Source of the DNA: Bacillus tequilensis KCTC 13622
GTDB taxonomy: Bacteria > Bacillota > Bacilli > Bacillales > Bacillaceae
Reading direction: 5' to 3'
NCBI RefSeq assembly: GCF_000507145.1
Contig: NZ_AYTO01000017.1
Coordinates: 1-59,819 of the forward strand
Length of the DNA: 59,819 nt
Shown: in pieces, positions 20,661-33,022 of the stretch
Position numbering within the stretch: position 1 is the first letter of the stretch
Layout: every line of letters starts with the position of its first letter
Translations under genes and position numbers: made by a program
Notes under the pieces: generated by a model
Seen by the model: the letters and a program-made list of their open reading frames with translations, nothing else
What the model was told of the DNA's origin: nothing
The model's database searches: none

Positions 20661-20730
20661 GGTTTTCTTAATTAGAAACCCTTTTTTCTTTTGTCTTGTA
20701 AAAGTATTTCTTTCTTTGGAAGAAATGCTT
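20661..20730 (+). other. Two hairpins in the rpoB leader
   Basis: GGTTTT (20661-20666) pairs with GAAACC (20675-20680) and is followed by C and six T residues, a weak terminator-like element. AAGTATTTCTT (20702-20712) pairs with AAGAAATGCTT (20720-20730) through one G-T wobble, 31 bases before the ribosome-binding site. Function is not established by sequence. Confidence 0.55.
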
Positions 20731-20769
20731 ATTACACATATAATACGCATGATTTGAGGGGTGAATCAG

Positions 20770-23700
20770 TTGACAGGTCAACTAGTTCAGTATGGACGAC
20801 ACCGCCAGCGCAGAAGCTATGCTCGCATTAGCGAAGTGTTAGAATTACCAAATCTCATTGAAATTCAAACCTCTTCTTATCAGTGGTTTCTTGATGAGGG
20901 TCTTAGAGAGATGTTTCAAGACATATCGCCAATTGAGGATTTCACTGGTAACCTCTCTCTTGAGTTCATTGATTATAGTTTAGGTGATCCTAAATATCCT
21001 GTAGAGGAATCAAAAGAACGCGATGTGACTTACTCAGCTCCGCTAAGAGTGAAGGTTCGTTTGATTAACAAAGAAACTGGAGAGGTAAAAGACCAAGATG
21101 TCTTCATGGGTGATTTCCCTATTATGACAGACACAGGTACTTTTATCATTAACGGTGCGGAACGTGTTATCGTTTCCCAGCTTGTTCGGTCTCCAAGTGT
21201 ATATTTCAGTGGTAAAGTAGACAAAAACGGTAAAAAAGGTTTTACCGCAACTGTCATTCCAAACCGTGGCGCATGGTTAGAATACGAAACTGATGCGAAA
21301 GATGTTGTTTATGTCCGCATTGATCGCACACGTAAGTTGCCGGTTACGGTTCTTTTGCGTGCTCTCGGCTTCGGTTCCGATCAAGAGATTCTTGATCTCG
21401 TAGGAGAAAACGAATACCTGCGAAATACACTTGATAAAGACAACACAGAAAACAGCGACAAAGCGCTGCTTGAAATTTACGAGCGTCTCCGTCCAGGAGA
21501 GCCGCCTACAGTAGAAAATGCGAAAAGCTTGCTTGATTCTCGTTTCTTTGATCCGAAACGATACGATCTTGCTAATGTAGGACGCTATAAAATTAACAAA
21601 AAACTTCATATTAAGAATCGCCTCTTTAATCAGAGACTTGCTGAAACGCTTGTTGACCCTGAAACAGGAGAAATCCTGGCTGAAAAAGGTCAGATTCTTG
21701 ATAGAAGAACACTTGATAAGGTACTGCCATACTTAGAAAACGGAATCGGTTTCAGAAAGCTGTACCCGAATGGCGGCGTTGTTGAAGATGAAGTGACTCT
21801 TCAATCGATTAAAATCTATGCTCCGACTGATCAAGAAGGAGAACAGGTTATTAATGTAATCGGCAATGCTTACATTGAAGAAGAGATTAAAAACATCACG
21901 CCTGCTGATATTATTTCTTCTATCAGCTACTTCTTCAACCTGCTGCACGGAGTAGGCGACACAGATGATATCGATCATCTTGGAAACCGCCGTTTACGTT
22001 CTGTAGGTGAGCTTCTCCAAAACCAATTCCGTATCGGTTTAAGCCGTATGGAGCGTGTGGTTCGTGAGAGAATGTCTATTCAAGATACGAATACAATTAC
22101 ACCTCAGCAGCTGATCAACATTCGTCCTGTTATTGCGTCCATTAAAGAGTTCTTTGGAAGCTCTCAGCTTTCTCAATTCATGGACCAGACGAACCCGCTT
22201 GCTGAATTAACACATAAGCGCCGTCTGTCAGCATTAGGACCGGGCGGATTAACACGTGAGCGTGCCGGAATGGAAGTGCGTGATGTTCACTACTCCCACT
22301 ATGGCCGTATGTGTCCGATTGAAACGCCTGAGGGCCCTAATATCGGTTTGATCAACTCACTTTCATCATATGCAAAAGTAAACCGTTTTGGTTTCATCGA
22401 AACGCCATATCGCCGTGTTGATCCTGAAACAGGAAAGGTAACGGGCAGAATCGATTACTTAACTGCTGATGAAGAGGATAACTATGTTGTCGCTCAAGCG
22501 AACGCTCGTCTTGATGACGAAGGTGCATTTATTGATGACAGCATCGTAGCCCGTTTCCGCGGGGAGAACACCGTTGTTGCCAGAAACCGTGTGGACTACA
22601 TGGATGTATCGCCTAAGCAGGTTGTTTCTGCTGCGACTGCATGTATCCCGTTCTTAGAAAATGATGACTCCAACCGTGCCCTCATGGGAGCGAACATGCA
22701 GCGTCAGGCTGTGCCTTTGATGCAGCCGGAAGCGCCATTCGTTGGAACTGGTATGGAATACGTATCAGGTAAAGACTCTGGTGCCGCTGTTATTTGTAAA
22801 CACCCTGGTATCGTTGAGCGCGTAGAAGCGAAAAACGTTTGGGTTCGCCGTTATGAAGAAGTAGACGGTCAAAAAGTAAAAGGAAACTTGGATAAATACA
22901 GCATGCTGAAATTTGTCCGCTCTAACCAAGGAACGTGCTACAACCAGCGTCCGATCGTAAGTGTCGGCGATGAAGTAGTAAAAGGAGAAATCCTTGCTGA
23001 CGGTCCTTCTATGGAGCTTGGTGAACTTGCACTTGGCCGTAACGTAATGGTCGGCTTCATGACATGGGATGGCTACAACTATGAGGATGCCATCATCATG
23101 AGTGAACGTCTTGTGAAGGATGATGTTTATACATCTATCCATATTGAAGAATATGAATCAGAAGCACGTGATACGAAACTTGGACCTGAAGAAATCACTC
23201 GCGATATTCCAAACGTCGGAGAAGATGCGCTTCGCAATCTTGATGACCGCGGAATCATCCGTATTGGGGCAGAAGTAAAAGACGGAGATCTTCTTGTTGG
23301 TAAAGTAACGCCTAAAGGTGTAACGGAACTGACTGCTGAAGAACGCCTTCTTCACGCCATCTTTGGTGAAAAAGCCCGTGAGGTTCGTGATACTTCTCTT
23401 CGTGTGCCTCACGGCGGCGGCGGAATTATCCACGACGTTAAAGTCTTCAACCGTGAAGACGGAGACGAACTTCCTCCAGGTGTAAACCAGTTGGTACGCG
23501 TATATATCGTTCAGAAACGTAAGATTTCTGAAGGGGATAAAATGGCCGGTCGTCACGGTAACAAAGGTGTTATCTCTAAGATTCTTCCTGAAGAGGATAT
23601 GCCTTACCTTCCTGACGGCACACCAATTGACATCATGCTTAACCCGCTGGGCGTACCATCACGTATGAACATCGGGCAGGTACTGGAGCTTCATATGGGT

Positions 23701-24351
23701 ATGGCCGCTCGTTACCTCGGCATTCACATTGCGTCTCCTGTATTTGACGGAGCGCGAGAAGAGGATGTTTGGGAAACACTTGAAGAAGCCGGCATGTCTC
23801 GTGACGCCAAAACGGTGCTTTACGACGGGCGTACTGGAGAGCCGTTTGATAACCGCGTGTCTGTCGGTATCATGTACATGATCAAACTGGCTCACATGGT
23901 TGACGATAAACTTCATGCACGCTCTACAGGTCCTTACTCACTTGTTACGCAGCAGCCTCTTGGCGGTAAAGCGCAATTTGGCGGACAGCGTTTTGGTGAG
24001 ATGGAGGTTTGGGCACTTGAAGCTTATGGTGCAGCTTACACTCTTCAAGAAATTCTGACTGTTAAGTCCGATGACGTGGTTGGACGTGTGAAAACATACG
24101 AAGCCATCGTTAAAGGCGATAACGTTCCAGAACCAGGTGTTCCGGAATCATTCAAAGTATTAATCAAAGAACTTCAAAGCTTAGGTATGGATGTCAAAAT
24201 CCTTTCCGGTGATGAAGAAGAAATAGAAATGAGAGACTTAGAAGACGAAGAAGATGCGAAACAAGCTGACGGCCTGGCATTATCGGGTGATGAAGAGCCG
24301 GAAGAAACAGCATCTGCAGACGTTGAACGCGATGTAGTAACAAAAGAATAA
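20770..24351 (+). CDS. rpoB: RNA polymerase beta subunit
   Basis: 1193-residue core subunit forming half of the catalytic cleft. All expected blocks are present, including the rifampicin-pocket segment ([27 protein letters not shown]) with the usual drug-sensitive residues. The acidic C-terminal tail ([16 protein letters not shown]..., last ~40 residues) is typical of bacilli. I choose TTG 20770 (MTGQLVQYG): the in-frame GTG at 20761 lies inside GAGGGGTGA, the binding site itself. rpoC begins 61 bases after the stop. Confidence 0.96.
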   Translation: MTGQLVQYGRHRQRRSYARISEVLELPNLIEIQTSSYQWFLDEGLREMFQDISPIEDFTGNLSLEFIDYSLGDPKYPVEESKERDVTYSAPLRVKVRLINKETGEVKDQDVFMGDFPIMTDTGTFIINGAERVIVSQLVRSPSVYFSGKVDKNGKKGFTATVIPNRGAWLEYETDAKDVVYVRIDRTRKLPVTVLLRALGFGSDQEILDLVGENEYLRNTLDKDNTENSDKALLEIYERLRPGEPPTVENAKSLLDSRFFDPKRYDLANVGRYKINKKLHIKNRLFNQRLAETLVDPETGEILAEKGQILDRRTLDKVLPYLENGIGFRKLYPNGGVVEDEVTLQSIKIYAPTDQEGEQVINVIGNAYIEEEIKNITPADIISSISYFFNLLHGVGDTDDIDHLGNRRLRSVGELLQNQFRIGLSRMERVVRERMSIQDTNTITPQQLINIRPVIASIKEFFGSSQLSQFMDQTNPLAELTHKRRLSALGPGGLTRERAGMEVRDVHYSHYGRMCPIETPEGPNIGLINSLSSYAKVNRFGFIETPYRRVDPETGKVTGRIDYLTADEEDNYVVAQANARLDDEGAFIDDSIVARFRGENTVVARNRVDYMDVSPKQVVSAATACIPFLENDDSNRALMGANMQRQAVPLMQPEAPFVGTGMEYVSGKDSGAAVICKHPGIVERVEAKNVWVRRYEEVDGQKVKGNLDKYSMLKFVRSNQGTCYNQRPIVSVGDEVVKGEILADGPSMELGELALGRNVMVGFMTWDGYNYEDAIIMSERLVKDDVYTSIHIEEYESEARDTKLGPEEITRDIPNVGEDALRNLDDRGIIRIGAEVKDGDLLVGKVTPKGVTELTAEERLLHAIFGEKAREVRDTSLRVPHGGGGIIHDVKVFNREDGDELPPGVNQLVRVYIVQKRKISEGDKMAGRHGNKGVISKILPEEDMPYLPDGTPIDIMLNPLGVPSRMNIGQVLELHMGMAARYLGIHIASPVFDGAREEDVWETLEEAGMSRDAKTVLYDGRTGEPFDNRVSVGIMYMIKLAHMVDDKLHARSTGPYSLVTQQPLGGKAQFGGQRFGEMEVWALEAYGAAYTLQEILTVKSDDVVGRVKTYEAIVKGDNVPEPGVPESFKVLIKELQSLGMDVKILSGDEEEIEMRDLEDEEDAKQADGLALSGDEEPEETASADVERDVVTKE

Positions 24352-24412
24352 TCTCTAGTTATAAAGGCAAGTGACATCGGTTAATCCGAAGATAATAAGG
24401 GAGGTAGGCCCC

Positions 24413-27400
24413 TTGCTAGATGTGAACAATTTTGAGTATATGAACATCGGTCTTGCTTCACCGGATAAAATCCGTTCATGGTCTTTTGGTGAAGTGAAAA
24501 AGCCTGAAACGATAAACTATCGTACGTTAAAACCTGAAAAGGACGGTCTATTCTGCGAACGCATTTTCGGACCGACTAAGGACTGGGAATGTCATTGCGG
24601 GAAGTACAAGCGAGTTCGTTATAAAGGCGTAGTTTGTGACCGCTGCGGAGTCGAAGTAACACGGGCTAAAGTCCGTCGTGAGAGAATGGGGCACATTGAA
24701 CTGGCTGCCCCAGTTTCCCACATTTGGTATTTCAAAGGTATTCCAAGCCGTATGGGTCTTGTGCTGGATATGTCACCTCGTGCTTTAGAAGAAGTCATTT
24801 ACTTTGCTTCTTACGTTGTAACTGATCCGGCAAATACACCGCTTGAAAAGAAACAGCTTCTGTCTGAGAAAGAATACCGTGCATATCTCGATAAATACGG
24901 TAATAAATTCCAAGCTTCGATGGGTGCAGAAGCGATTCATAAACTTCTTCAAGATATCGATCTTGTAAAAGAAGTTGATATGTTAAAAGAAGAGCTGAAG
25001 ACATCACAAGGGCAGCGTCGTACTCGTGCGATCAAACGCCTTGAAGTTTTAGAAGCCTTCCGTAACTCAGGAAACAAGCCTTCTTGGATGATCCTTGATG
25101 TGCTTCCTGTTATTCCTCCTGAGCTTAGACCGATGGTTCAGCTAGATGGCGGACGTTTTGCGACTTCTGATCTGAACGACCTTTATCGTCGTGTCATCAA
25201 CCGTAACAATCGTTTGAAACGTCTTTTGGATCTTGGTGCGCCTAGCATCATCGTTCAAAACGAAAAACGTATGCTTCAAGAGGCTGTCGATGCTCTAATT
25301 GACAACGGCCGCCGCGGACGACCTGTAACAGGTCCTGGTAACAGACCGTTGAAATCTCTTTCTCACATGCTGAAAGGGAAGCAAGGCCGTTTCCGTCAAA
25401 ACCTTCTTGGTAAGCGTGTCGATTACTCCGGACGTTCTGTAATCGTCGTTGGTCCTCATTTGAAAATGTACCAATGCGGATTACCGAAGGAAATGGCGCT
25501 TGAACTTTTCAAACCTTTCGTTATGAAAGAACTTGTTGAAAAAGGTCTTGCACACAACATTAAGAGTGCGAAACGTAAAATTGAGCGCGTACAGCCTGAA
25601 GTATGGGATGTACTGGAATCAGTTATTAAGGAGCATCCGGTACTTCTGAACCGTGCCCCTACACTTCACAGATTGGGTATCCAAGCGTTTGAACCAACGC
25701 TTGTTGAAGGACGCGCAATCCGTCTTCACCCGCTCGTATGTACAGCTTACAACGCTGACTTTGACGGTGACCAAATGGCGGTTCACGTACCATTATCTGC
25801 TGAAGCACAAGCTGAAGCACGCATCCTGATGCTTGCCGCTCAAAACATCTTGAACCCTAAAGATGGTAAACCGGTTGTAACACCGTCTCAGGATATGGTA
25901 CTGGGTAACTATTACCTGACACTTGAGCGTGCCGGTGCTGTCGGTGAAGGTATGGTCTTCAAGAATACAGACGAAGCGCTTCTTGCTTATCAAAACGGAT
26001 ATGTTCACCTTCATACGAGAGTAGCTGTTGCAGCTAACTCCCTTAAGAATGTGACATTTACCGAAGAACAGCGCTCAAAATTGTTAATTACAACTGTTGG
26101 TAAGCTTGTCTTCAATGAAATTCTTCCAGAATCATTCCCTTACATGAATGAACCAACGAAGAGCAACATTGAAGAGAAAACACCTGACCGTTTCTTCTTA
26201 GAAAAAGGTGCCGATGTAAAAGCTGTCATTGAAAAGCAACCAATCAATGCACCGTTTAAAAAAGGCATTCTGGGTAAAATCATCGCGGAAATCTTTAAAC
26301 GATTCCACATTACGGAAACGTCTAAAATGCTTGACCGCATGAAAAACCTAGGTTTCAGATATTCAACAAAAGCTGGTATTACAGTTGGGGTTTCAGACAT
26401 CGTCGTTCTCGATGATAAACAAGAAATTCTTGAGGAAGCGCAAAGCAAAGTTGACAACGTTATGAAACAGTTCCGCCGCGGTCTTATCACTGAAGAAGAA
26501 CGCTATGAGAGAGTCATCTCTATCTGGAGTTCTGCAAAAGATGTTATCCAAGGCAAACTGATGAAATCACTCGATGAACTCAACCCGATTTACATGATGA
26601 GTGACTCTGGTGCCCGTGGTAACGCGTCTAACTTTACGCAGCTTGCCGGAATGCGCGGTCTGATGGCCAACCCGGCTGGACGTATCATTGAGTTGCCGAT
26701 CAAATCAAGTTTCCGTGAAGGTCTGACAGTATTGGAGTACTTTATCTCCACTCACGGTGCGCGTAAAGGTCTTGCCGATACCGCCCTTAAAACTGCTGAT
26801 TCAGGTTACCTTACTCGCCGTCTCGTTGATGTTGCACAGGATGTTATCATCCGTGAAACGGATTGCGGAACTGATCGAGGCATTCTTGCTCAGCCTCTTA
26901 AAGAAGGCACTGAAACAATTGAACGCTTAGAAGAACGCTTAATCGGCCGTTTTGCACGAAAACAAGTGAAGCACCCTGAAACAGGTGAAGTGCTTGTAAA
27001 TGAAAACGAACTGATCGATGAAGATAAAGCACTGGAGATTGTGGAAGCCGGCATTGAAGAAGTGTGGATCCGTTCTGCCTTCACATGTAATACGCCTCAT
27101 GGTGTATGTAAACGATGCTATGGCCGAAATCTTGCAACTGGCTCTGATGTTGAAGTCGGTGAAGCTGTCGGTATCATTGCTGCCCAATCAATCGGTGAGC
27201 CTGGTACACAGTTAACAATGCGTACCTTCCATACAGGCGGGGTTGCCGGAGACGATATCACACAAGGTCTTCCGCGTATCCAAGAGCTTTTCGAAGCGCG
27301 TAATCCGAAAGGGCAGGCAACAATTACTGAAATCGACGGTACAGTTGTTGAAATTAATGAAGTTCGAGATAAGCAACAGGAAGTTGTGGTTCAAGGCGCA

Positions 27401-28012
27401 GTGGAAACACGTTCTTATACGGCACCTTATAACTCCCGCCTGAAAGTAGCGGAAGGAGATAAAATTACTCGAGGCCAAGTACTGACAGAAGGTTCAATCG
27501 ATCCGAAAGAGCTTCTTAAAGTGACTGACCTGACTACTGTTCAAGAGTATCTTCTCCATGAGGTTCAAAAGGTTTATCGTATGCAAGGTGTTGAAATCGG
27601 CGATAAACACGTAGAGGTAATGGTTCGCCAGATGCTTCGCAAAGTCCGTGTGATTGACGCCGGTGACACTGATGTGCTTCCGGGTACATTGCTTGATATC
27701 CACCAATTTACTGAAGCAAACAAAAAGGTATTGCTTGAAGGCAATCGTCCTGCTACAGGCCGTCCTGTCTTGCTCGGTATTACAAAAGCATCTCTTGAAA
27801 CTGATTCATTCTTATCTGCTGCTTCCTTCCAGGAAACAACACGTGTCCTGACAGACGCAGCGATCAAAGGTAAGCGTGATGAGCTCCTCGGCTTGAAAGA
27901 GAATGTTATCATCGGTAAACTTGTTCCGGCTGGTACAGGTATGATGAAATACCGTAAAGTAAAACCAGTTTCAAATGTTCAGCCATCTGAAGACATGGTT
28001 CCGGTTGAATAA
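24413..28012 (+). CDS. rpoC: RNA polymerase beta' subunit
   Basis: 1199-residue subunit carrying the active-site magnesium loop NADFDGDQM. The N-terminal zinc ribbon (CHCGKYKR...CDRCG) and the second zinc site (CGTDRG...[13 protein letters not shown]) are intact. Clamp, bridge-helix and trigger-loop regions are complete ([16 protein letters not shown]). The start is TTG 24413 behind GGGAGGTAG (about 24400); the frame is open to 24371 but those residues lack homology. A 16-bp stem-loop follows the gene. Confidence 0.96.
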   Translation: MLDVNNFEYMNIGLASPDKIRSWSFGEVKKPETINYRTLKPEKDGLFCERIFGPTKDWECHCGKYKRVRYKGVVCDRCGVEVTRAKVRRERMGHIELAAPVSHIWYFKGIPSRMGLVLDMSPRALEEVIYFASYVVTDPANTPLEKKQLLSEKEYRAYLDKYGNKFQASMGAEAIHKLLQDIDLVKEVDMLKEELKTSQGQRRTRAIKRLEVLEAFRNSGNKPSWMILDVLPVIPPELRPMVQLDGGRFATSDLNDLYRRVINRNNRLKRLLDLGAPSIIVQNEKRMLQEAVDALIDNGRRGRPVTGPGNRPLKSLSHMLKGKQGRFRQNLLGKRVDYSGRSVIVVGPHLKMYQCGLPKEMALELFKPFVMKELVEKGLAHNIKSAKRKIERVQPEVWDVLESVIKEHPVLLNRAPTLHRLGIQAFEPTLVEGRAIRLHPLVCTAYNADFDGDQMAVHVPLSAEAQAEARILMLAAQNILNPKDGKPVVTPSQDMVLGNYYLTLERAGAVGEGMVFKNTDEALLAYQNGYVHLHTRVAVAANSLKNVTFTEEQRSKLLITTVGKLVFNEILPESFPYMNEPTKSNIEEKTPDRFFLEKGADVKAVIEKQPINAPFKKGILGKIIAEIFKRFHITETSKMLDRMKNLGFRYSTKAGITVGVSDIVVLDDKQEILEEAQSKVDNVMKQFRRGLITEEERYERVISIWSSAKDVIQGKLMKSLDELNPIYMMSDSGARGNASNFTQLAGMRGLMANPAGRIIELPIKSSFREGLTVLEYFISTHGARKGLADTALKTADSGYLTRRLVDVAQDVIIRETDCGTDRGILAQPLKEGTETIERLEERLIGRFARKQVKHPETGEVLVNENELIDEDKALEIVEAGIEEVWIRSAFTCNTPHGVCKRCYGRNLATGSDVEVGEAVGIIAAQSIGEPGTQLTMRTFHTGGVAGDDITQGLPRIQELFEARNPKGQATITEIDGTVVEINEVRDKQQEVVVQGAVETRSYTAPYNSRLKVAEGDKITRGQVLTEGSIDPKELLKVTDLTTVQEYLLHEVQKVYRMQGVEIGDKHVEVMVRQMLRKVRVIDAGDTDVLPGTLLDIHQFTEANKKVLLEGNRPATGRPVLLGITKASLETDSFLSAASFQETTRVLTDAAIKGKRDELLGLKENVIIGKLVPAGTGMMKYRKVKPVSNVQPSEDMVPVE

Positions 28013-28021
28013 ATAATGTAA

Positions 28022-28059
28022 ATCTGCTGAGAGACTGCCAAAACAGTCTTTCAGCAGAT
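28022..28059 (+). terminator. Long stem-loop after rpoC
   Basis: A 16-bp stem (28022-28037 with 28044-28059, one G-T pair) closes on the 6-base loop CCAAAA. It is followed by ATATTTAAT, not a run of T. It may terminate weakly, stabilise the rpoBC mRNA end, or be an RNase III site. rplGB has its own promoter 58 bases downstream. Confidence 0.65.
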
Positions 28060-28116
28060 ATATTTAATAAAAAATCACTCTATGAGAAGAACGAAACTAA
28101 AAAACGTCATACCTTG

Positions 28117-28145
28117 TTGACATTCGTCTCCTAGAATGATAATAT
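28117..28145 (+). promoter_or_regulatory. Sigma-A promoter of the rplGB-rpsL-rpsG-fusA genes
   Basis: Perfect TTGACA (28117-28122), 17-base spacer, TAATAT (28140-28145), 45 bases before rplGB. Confidence 0.86.
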
Positions 28146-28190
28146 AACCAAGGTGCTCGAAATAAACCTGTTACTTTGGAGGATGTGTTT

Positions 28191-28439
28191 ATGTCTTATG
28201 ATAAAGTATCACAGGCTAAATCAATTATTATTGGTACGAAGCAAACAGTGAAAGCTCTAAAACGAGGTTCAGTAAAGGAAGTAGTCGTTGCAATAGACGC
28301 AGATCCGATCCTTACGTCAAGTGTTGTTTCACTTGCGGAAGATCAAGGTATCTCTGTCTCGATGGTTGAATCCATGAAAAAGCTCGGCAAAGCCTGCGGA
28401 ATTGAGGTAGGAGCAGCCGCTGTTGCCATTATTTTATAA
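28191..28439 (+). CDS. rplGB: L7Ae-family K-turn RNA-binding protein YbxF
   Basis: 82-residue L7Ae/L30e-fold protein; the B. subtilis homologue binds kink-turn RNAs and associates with ribosomes, but its cellular role is unsettled. Visible features are [11 protein letters not shown] near the N terminus (K-turn contact) and the [22 protein letters not shown]-terminal segment typical of the fold. The start is ATG 28191 behind TTGGAGGATG; the ATG at 28176 overlaps that site. First gene of the str cluster, 113 bases before rpsL. Confidence 0.93.
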   Translation: MSYDKVSQAKSIIIGTKQTVKALKRGSVKEVVVAIDADPILTSSVVSLAEDQGISVSMVESMKKLGKACGIEVGAAAVAIIL

Positions 28440-28537
28440 CGTACTTTTGTTTTTGCGTAAGATTTCATCTTATGTAAAGACATTGTTTTTTGCCTTTTGA
28501 TGAACCACCTGGGTATGTGGGTTATAAAACGTAATGA

Positions 28538-28969
<432 letters not shown>

Positions 28970-28995
28970 TAAACGAAAATACGCATAATTGATGA

Positions 28996-29481
<486 letters not shown>

Positions 29482-29532
29482 GATTTATACACTAAAAAAC
29501 ACATTTCCCAATAAGGAAGGAGAAATTACCCA

Positions 29533-31611
29533 ATGGCAAGAGAGTTCTCCTTAGACAAAACTCGTAATATCGGGATCATGGCTCACATCGATGCCGGTAA
29601 AACGACTACTACAGAACGCATCTTGTACTACACTGGTCGTATCCACAAAATTGGTGAAACTCATGAAGGAGCTTCACAAATGGACTGGATGGAGCAGGAG
29701 CAAGAACGTGGTATCACAATCACTTCCGCTGCGACAACCGCACAATGGAAAGGATACCGCGTAAACATCATCGATACTCCAGGACACGTAGACTTCACAG
29801 TTGAAGTTGAACGTTCTCTTCGCGTACTTGATGGTGCTGTTGCTGTACTTGATGCACAATCAGGCGTTGAGCCTCAAACAGAAACTGTTTGGCGCCAGGC
29901 GACAACTTATGGAGTACCGCGTATCGTTTTTGTTAACAAAATGGACAAAATCGGTGCAGACTTCCTTTACTCTGTAGGAACTTTGAGAGACCGTCTTCAA
30001 GCAAACGCTCATGCAATTCAATTGCCGATCGGTGCAGAAGATAACTTCGAAGGTATCATCGATCTTGTAGAAAACGTTGCGTATTTCTACGAAGATGACC
30101 TTGGAACTCGTTCAGAAGCAAAAGAAATCCCTGAAGAGTACAAAGAGCAAGCTGAAGAGCTTCGCAACAGCCTCATTGAAGCTGTATGTGAGCTTGATGA
30201 AGAGCTTATGGATAAATACCTTGAGGGTGAAGAAATCACTATTGACGAGTTAAAAGCAGGTATCCGTAAAGGTACATTAAATGTTGAATTCTACCCTGTT
30301 CTTGTTGGTTCTGCCTTCAAAAACAAAGGTGTTCAATTGGTACTGGACGCTGTTCTTGACTACCTTCCTGCTCCAACTGACGTTGCTGCAATCAAAGGTA
30401 CTCGTCCTGATACAAATGAAGAGATTGAGCGTCATTCTTCTGATGAAGAGCCATTCTCTGCATTAGCATTTAAAGTTATGACTGACCCTTACGTTGGTAA
30501 GTTGACGTTCTTCCGTGTGTACTCTGGAACACTTGATTCTGGTTCATATGTGAAAAACTCTACTAAAGGTAAACGTGAGCGTGTTGGACGTATCCTTCAA
30601 ATGCACGCTAACAGCCGTGAAGAAATCTCTACTGTTTACGCAGGGGATATCGCAGCTGCTGTAGGTCTAAAAGATACGACTACTGGAGATACTCTATGTG
30701 ATGAGAAGGATCTTGTTATCCTCGAATCAATGGAATTCCCAGAACCAGTTATCGACGTTGCTATTGAGCCTAAATCAAAAGCTGACCAAGATAAAATGGG
30801 TATCGCTTTAGCGAAACTTGCTGAAGAAGATCCTACATTCCGTACTCAAACAAACCCAGAAACTGGCCAAACGATCATCTCTGGTATGGGTGAACTTCAC
30901 CTTGATATCATTGTTGACCGTATGAAACGCGAATTTAAAGTAGAAGCAAACGTTGGTGCTCCTCAGGTTGCATACCGTGAAACATTCCGTAGCAGCGCCA
31001 AAGTTGAAGGTAAATTCGTACGTCAGTCTGGTGGACGCGGTCAGTTCGGACACGTTTGGATCGAATTCGAACCAAACGAAGAAGGCGCTGGCTTCGAGTT
31101 TGAAAATGCGATTGTCGGTGGGGTTGTTCCGCGTGAATATATCCCAGCTGTTCAAGCAGGTCTGGAAGATTCACTTGAAAATGGTGTACTAGCAGGCTTC
31201 CCGCTTATCGACATTAAAGCAAAACTTTTCGATGGTTCTTACCATGATGTTGACTCAAACGAAATGGCATTTAAAATTGCTGCTTCTATGGCATTGAAAA
31301 ATGCAGTCAGCAAATGTAACCCAGTTCTTCTTGAACCAATCATGAAAGTTGAAGTGGTAATTCCTGAAGAATACATGGGAGATATCATGGGTGATGTTAC
31401 TTCACGTCGTGGACGCGTAGAAGGTATGGAAGCACGCGGAAACGCTCAAGTTGTTCGCGCTATGGTTCCTCTTGCTGAAATGTTCGGTTACGCTACTGCA
31501 CTTCGTTCTAATACGCAAGGTCGCGGTACGTTTACTATGCACATGGATCACTACGAAGAAGTGCCGAAGAGCATTGCAGAAGAAATTATCAAAAAAAATA
31601 AAGGCGAATAA
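29533..31611 (+). CDS. fusA: Elongation factor G
   Basis: 692-residue translocase GTPase. G domain motifs are [10 protein letters not shown] (P loop), RGITI (switch I), DTPGHVD and NKMD. Domains II-V follow, with the domain IV loop that enters the A site and the fusidic-acid pocket apparently ordinary. ATG 29533 follows AAGGAAGGAGA. tufA has its own promoter in the next 119 bases. Confidence 0.97.
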   Translation: MAREFSLDKTRNIGIMAHIDAGKTTTTERILYYTGRIHKIGETHEGASQMDWMEQEQERGITITSAATTAQWKGYRVNIIDTPGHVDFTVEVERSLRVLDGAVAVLDAQSGVEPQTETVWRQATTYGVPRIVFVNKMDKIGADFLYSVGTLRDRLQANAHAIQLPIGAEDNFEGIIDLVENVAYFYEDDLGTRSEAKEIPEEYKEQAEELRNSLIEAVCELDEELMDKYLEGEEITIDELKAGIRKGTLNVEFYPVLVGSAFKNKGVQLVLDAVLDYLPAPTDVAAIKGTRPDTNEEIERHSSDEEPFSALAFKVMTDPYVGKLTFFRVYSGTLDSGSYVKNSTKGKRERVGRILQMHANSREEISTVYAGDIAAAVGLKDTTTGDTLCDEKDLVILESMEFPEPVIDVAIEPKSKADQDKMGIALAKLAEEDPTFRTQTNPETGQTIISGMGELHLDIIVDRMKREFKVEANVGAPQVAYRETFRSSAKVEGKFVRQSGGRGQFGHVWIEFEPNEEGAGFEFENAIVGGVVPREYIPAVQAGLEDSLENGVLAGFPLIDIKAKLFDGSYHDVDSNEMAFKIAASMALKNAVSKCNPVLLEPIMKVEVVIPEEYMGDIMGDVTSRRGRVEGMEARGNAQVVRAMVPLAEMFGYATALRSNTQGRGTFTMHMDHYEEVPKSIAEEIIKKNKGE

Positions 31612-31640
31612 TTGATTTTGCCGCTTAACTCAAGTATAAC
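31612..31640 (+). promoter_or_regulatory. Sigma-A promoter of tufA
   Basis: TTGATT (31612-31617), 17-base spacer, TATAAC (31635-31640), starting directly after the fusA stop codon. It would let tufA be made in excess of fusA. Confidence 0.75.
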
Positions 31641-31655
31641 TACTATTGTAAGATG

Positions 31656-31683
31656 AGGAAGTGAAAGCTTTCTTTCACTTCCT
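31656..31683 (+). other. Perfect 12-bp hairpin in the tufA leader
   Basis: AGGAAGTGAAAG (31656-31667) pairs with CTTTCACTTCCT (31672-31683) around CTTT. No U-tract follows, so it is not a normal terminator. It lies 48 bases before the tufA ATG and starts about 10 bases after the predicted transcription start. Confidence 0.7.
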
Positions 31684-31730
31684 ATCACTCTATACATTAC
31701 TAATTAAAAGCTCTTAAGGAGGATTTTAGA

Positions 31731-32921
31731 ATGGCTAAAGAAAAATTCGACCGTTCCAAATCACATGCCAATATTGGTACAATTGGACACGTTGACCATG
31801 GTAAAACAACTTTAACTGCTGCTATCACAACAGTACTTCATAAGAAATCTGGTAAAGGTACAGCTATGGCGTACGATCAAATTGATGGTGCTCCAGAAGA
31901 ACGTGAGCGCGGTATCACAATCTCTACTGCACACGTTGAATACGAAACTGAAACTCGTCACTATGCACACGTTGACTGCCCAGGACACGCTGACTATGTT
32001 AAAAACATGATCACTGGTGCTGCGCAAATGGACGGAGCTATCCTTGTAGTATCTGCTGCTGATGGCCCAATGCCACAAACTCGTGAGCACATCCTTCTTT
32101 CTAAAAACGTTGGTGTACCATACATCGTTGTATTCTTAAACAAATGCGACATGGTAGACGACGAAGAGCTTCTTGAACTAGTTGAAATGGAAGTTCGCGA
32201 TCTTCTTAGCGAATACGACTTCCCTGGTGATGATGTACCAGTAATTAAAGGTTCTGCTCTTAAAGCTCTTGAAGGTGACGCTGATTACGAAGCGAAAATC
32301 TTCGAACTTATGGATGCGGTTGATGAGTACATCCCAACTCCAGAACGCGACACTGAAAAACCATTCATGATGCCAGTTGAGGACGTATTCTCAATCACTG
32401 GTCGTGGTACAGTTGCAACTGGCCGTGTAGAACGCGGACAAGTTAAAGTCGGTGACGAAGTTGAAATCATCGGTCTACAAGAAGAGAACAAGAAAACAAC
32501 TGTTACAGGTGTTGAAATGTTCCGTAAGCTTCTTGATTATGCTGAAGCTGGTGACAACATTGGTGCCCTTCTTCGCGGTGTAGCTCGTGAAGACATCCAA
32601 CGTGGTCAAGTACTTGCTAAACCAGGTACAATCACTCCACACAGCAAATTCAAAGCTGAAGTTTATGTTCTTTCTAAAGAAGAGGGTGGACGTCATACTC
32701 CATTCTTCTCTAACTACCGTCCTCAGTTCTACTTCCGTACAACTGATGTAACTGGTATCATCCATCTTCCAGAAGGCGTAGAAATGGTTATGCCTGGAGA
32801 TAACACTGAAATGAACGTTGAACTTATCTCTACAATCGCTATCGAAGAAGGAACTCGTTTCTCTATTCGTGAAGGCGGACGTACTGTTGGTTCAGGCGTT
32901 GTTTCTACAATCACTGAGTAA
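31731..32921 (+). CDS. tufA: Elongation factor Tu
   Basis: 396-residue GTPase delivering aminoacyl-tRNA. G motifs are [23 protein letters not shown] and NKCD, with beta-barrel domains II and III complete. Codon choice is strongly biased, as expected of a top-expressed gene. ATG 31731 follows AAGGAGGA. It ends at a strong terminator (32934-32963). Confidence 0.98.
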   Translation: MAKEKFDRSKSHANIGTIGHVDHGKTTLTAAITTVLHKKSGKGTAMAYDQIDGAPEERERGITISTAHVEYETETRHYAHVDCPGHADYVKNMITGAAQMDGAILVVSAADGPMPQTREHILLSKNVGVPYIVVFLNKCDMVDDEELLELVEMEVRDLLSEYDFPGDDVPVIKGSALKALEGDADYEAKIFELMDAVDEYIPTPERDTEKPFMMPVEDVFSITGRGTVATGRVERGQVKVGDEVEIIGLQEENKKTTVTGVEMFRKLLDYAEAGDNIGALLRGVAREDIQRGQVLAKPGTITPHSKFKAEVYVLSKEEGGRHTPFFSNYRPQFYFRTTDVTGIIHLPEGVEMVMPGDNTEMNVELISTIAIEEGTRFSIREGGRTVGSGVVSTITE

Positions 32922-32933
32922 TCGTATGATGAT

Positions 32934-32963
32934 AAACGAGACCCCTAAGGGGTCTCGTTTTTT
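32934..32963 (+). terminator. Terminator of the str operon
   Basis: AAACGAGACCCC (32934-32945) pairs with GGGGTCTCGTTT (32949-32960) around TAA, followed by more T residues. Strong intrinsic terminator. Confidence 0.95.
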
Positions 32964-32989
32964 GTTTGCATGCCTTTTTCTTGTATAAT
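32962..32989 (+). promoter_or_regulatory. Candidate promoter of ybaC
   Basis: TTGTTT (32962-32967), 16-base spacer, TATAAT (32984-32989). The -35 begins inside the T-tract of the tufA terminator. Start expected near 32996, with a short leader. Confidence 0.65.
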
Positions 32990-33022
32990 AAGATCTATCA
33001 TATTCAAGGGGCTAATTTTCTT

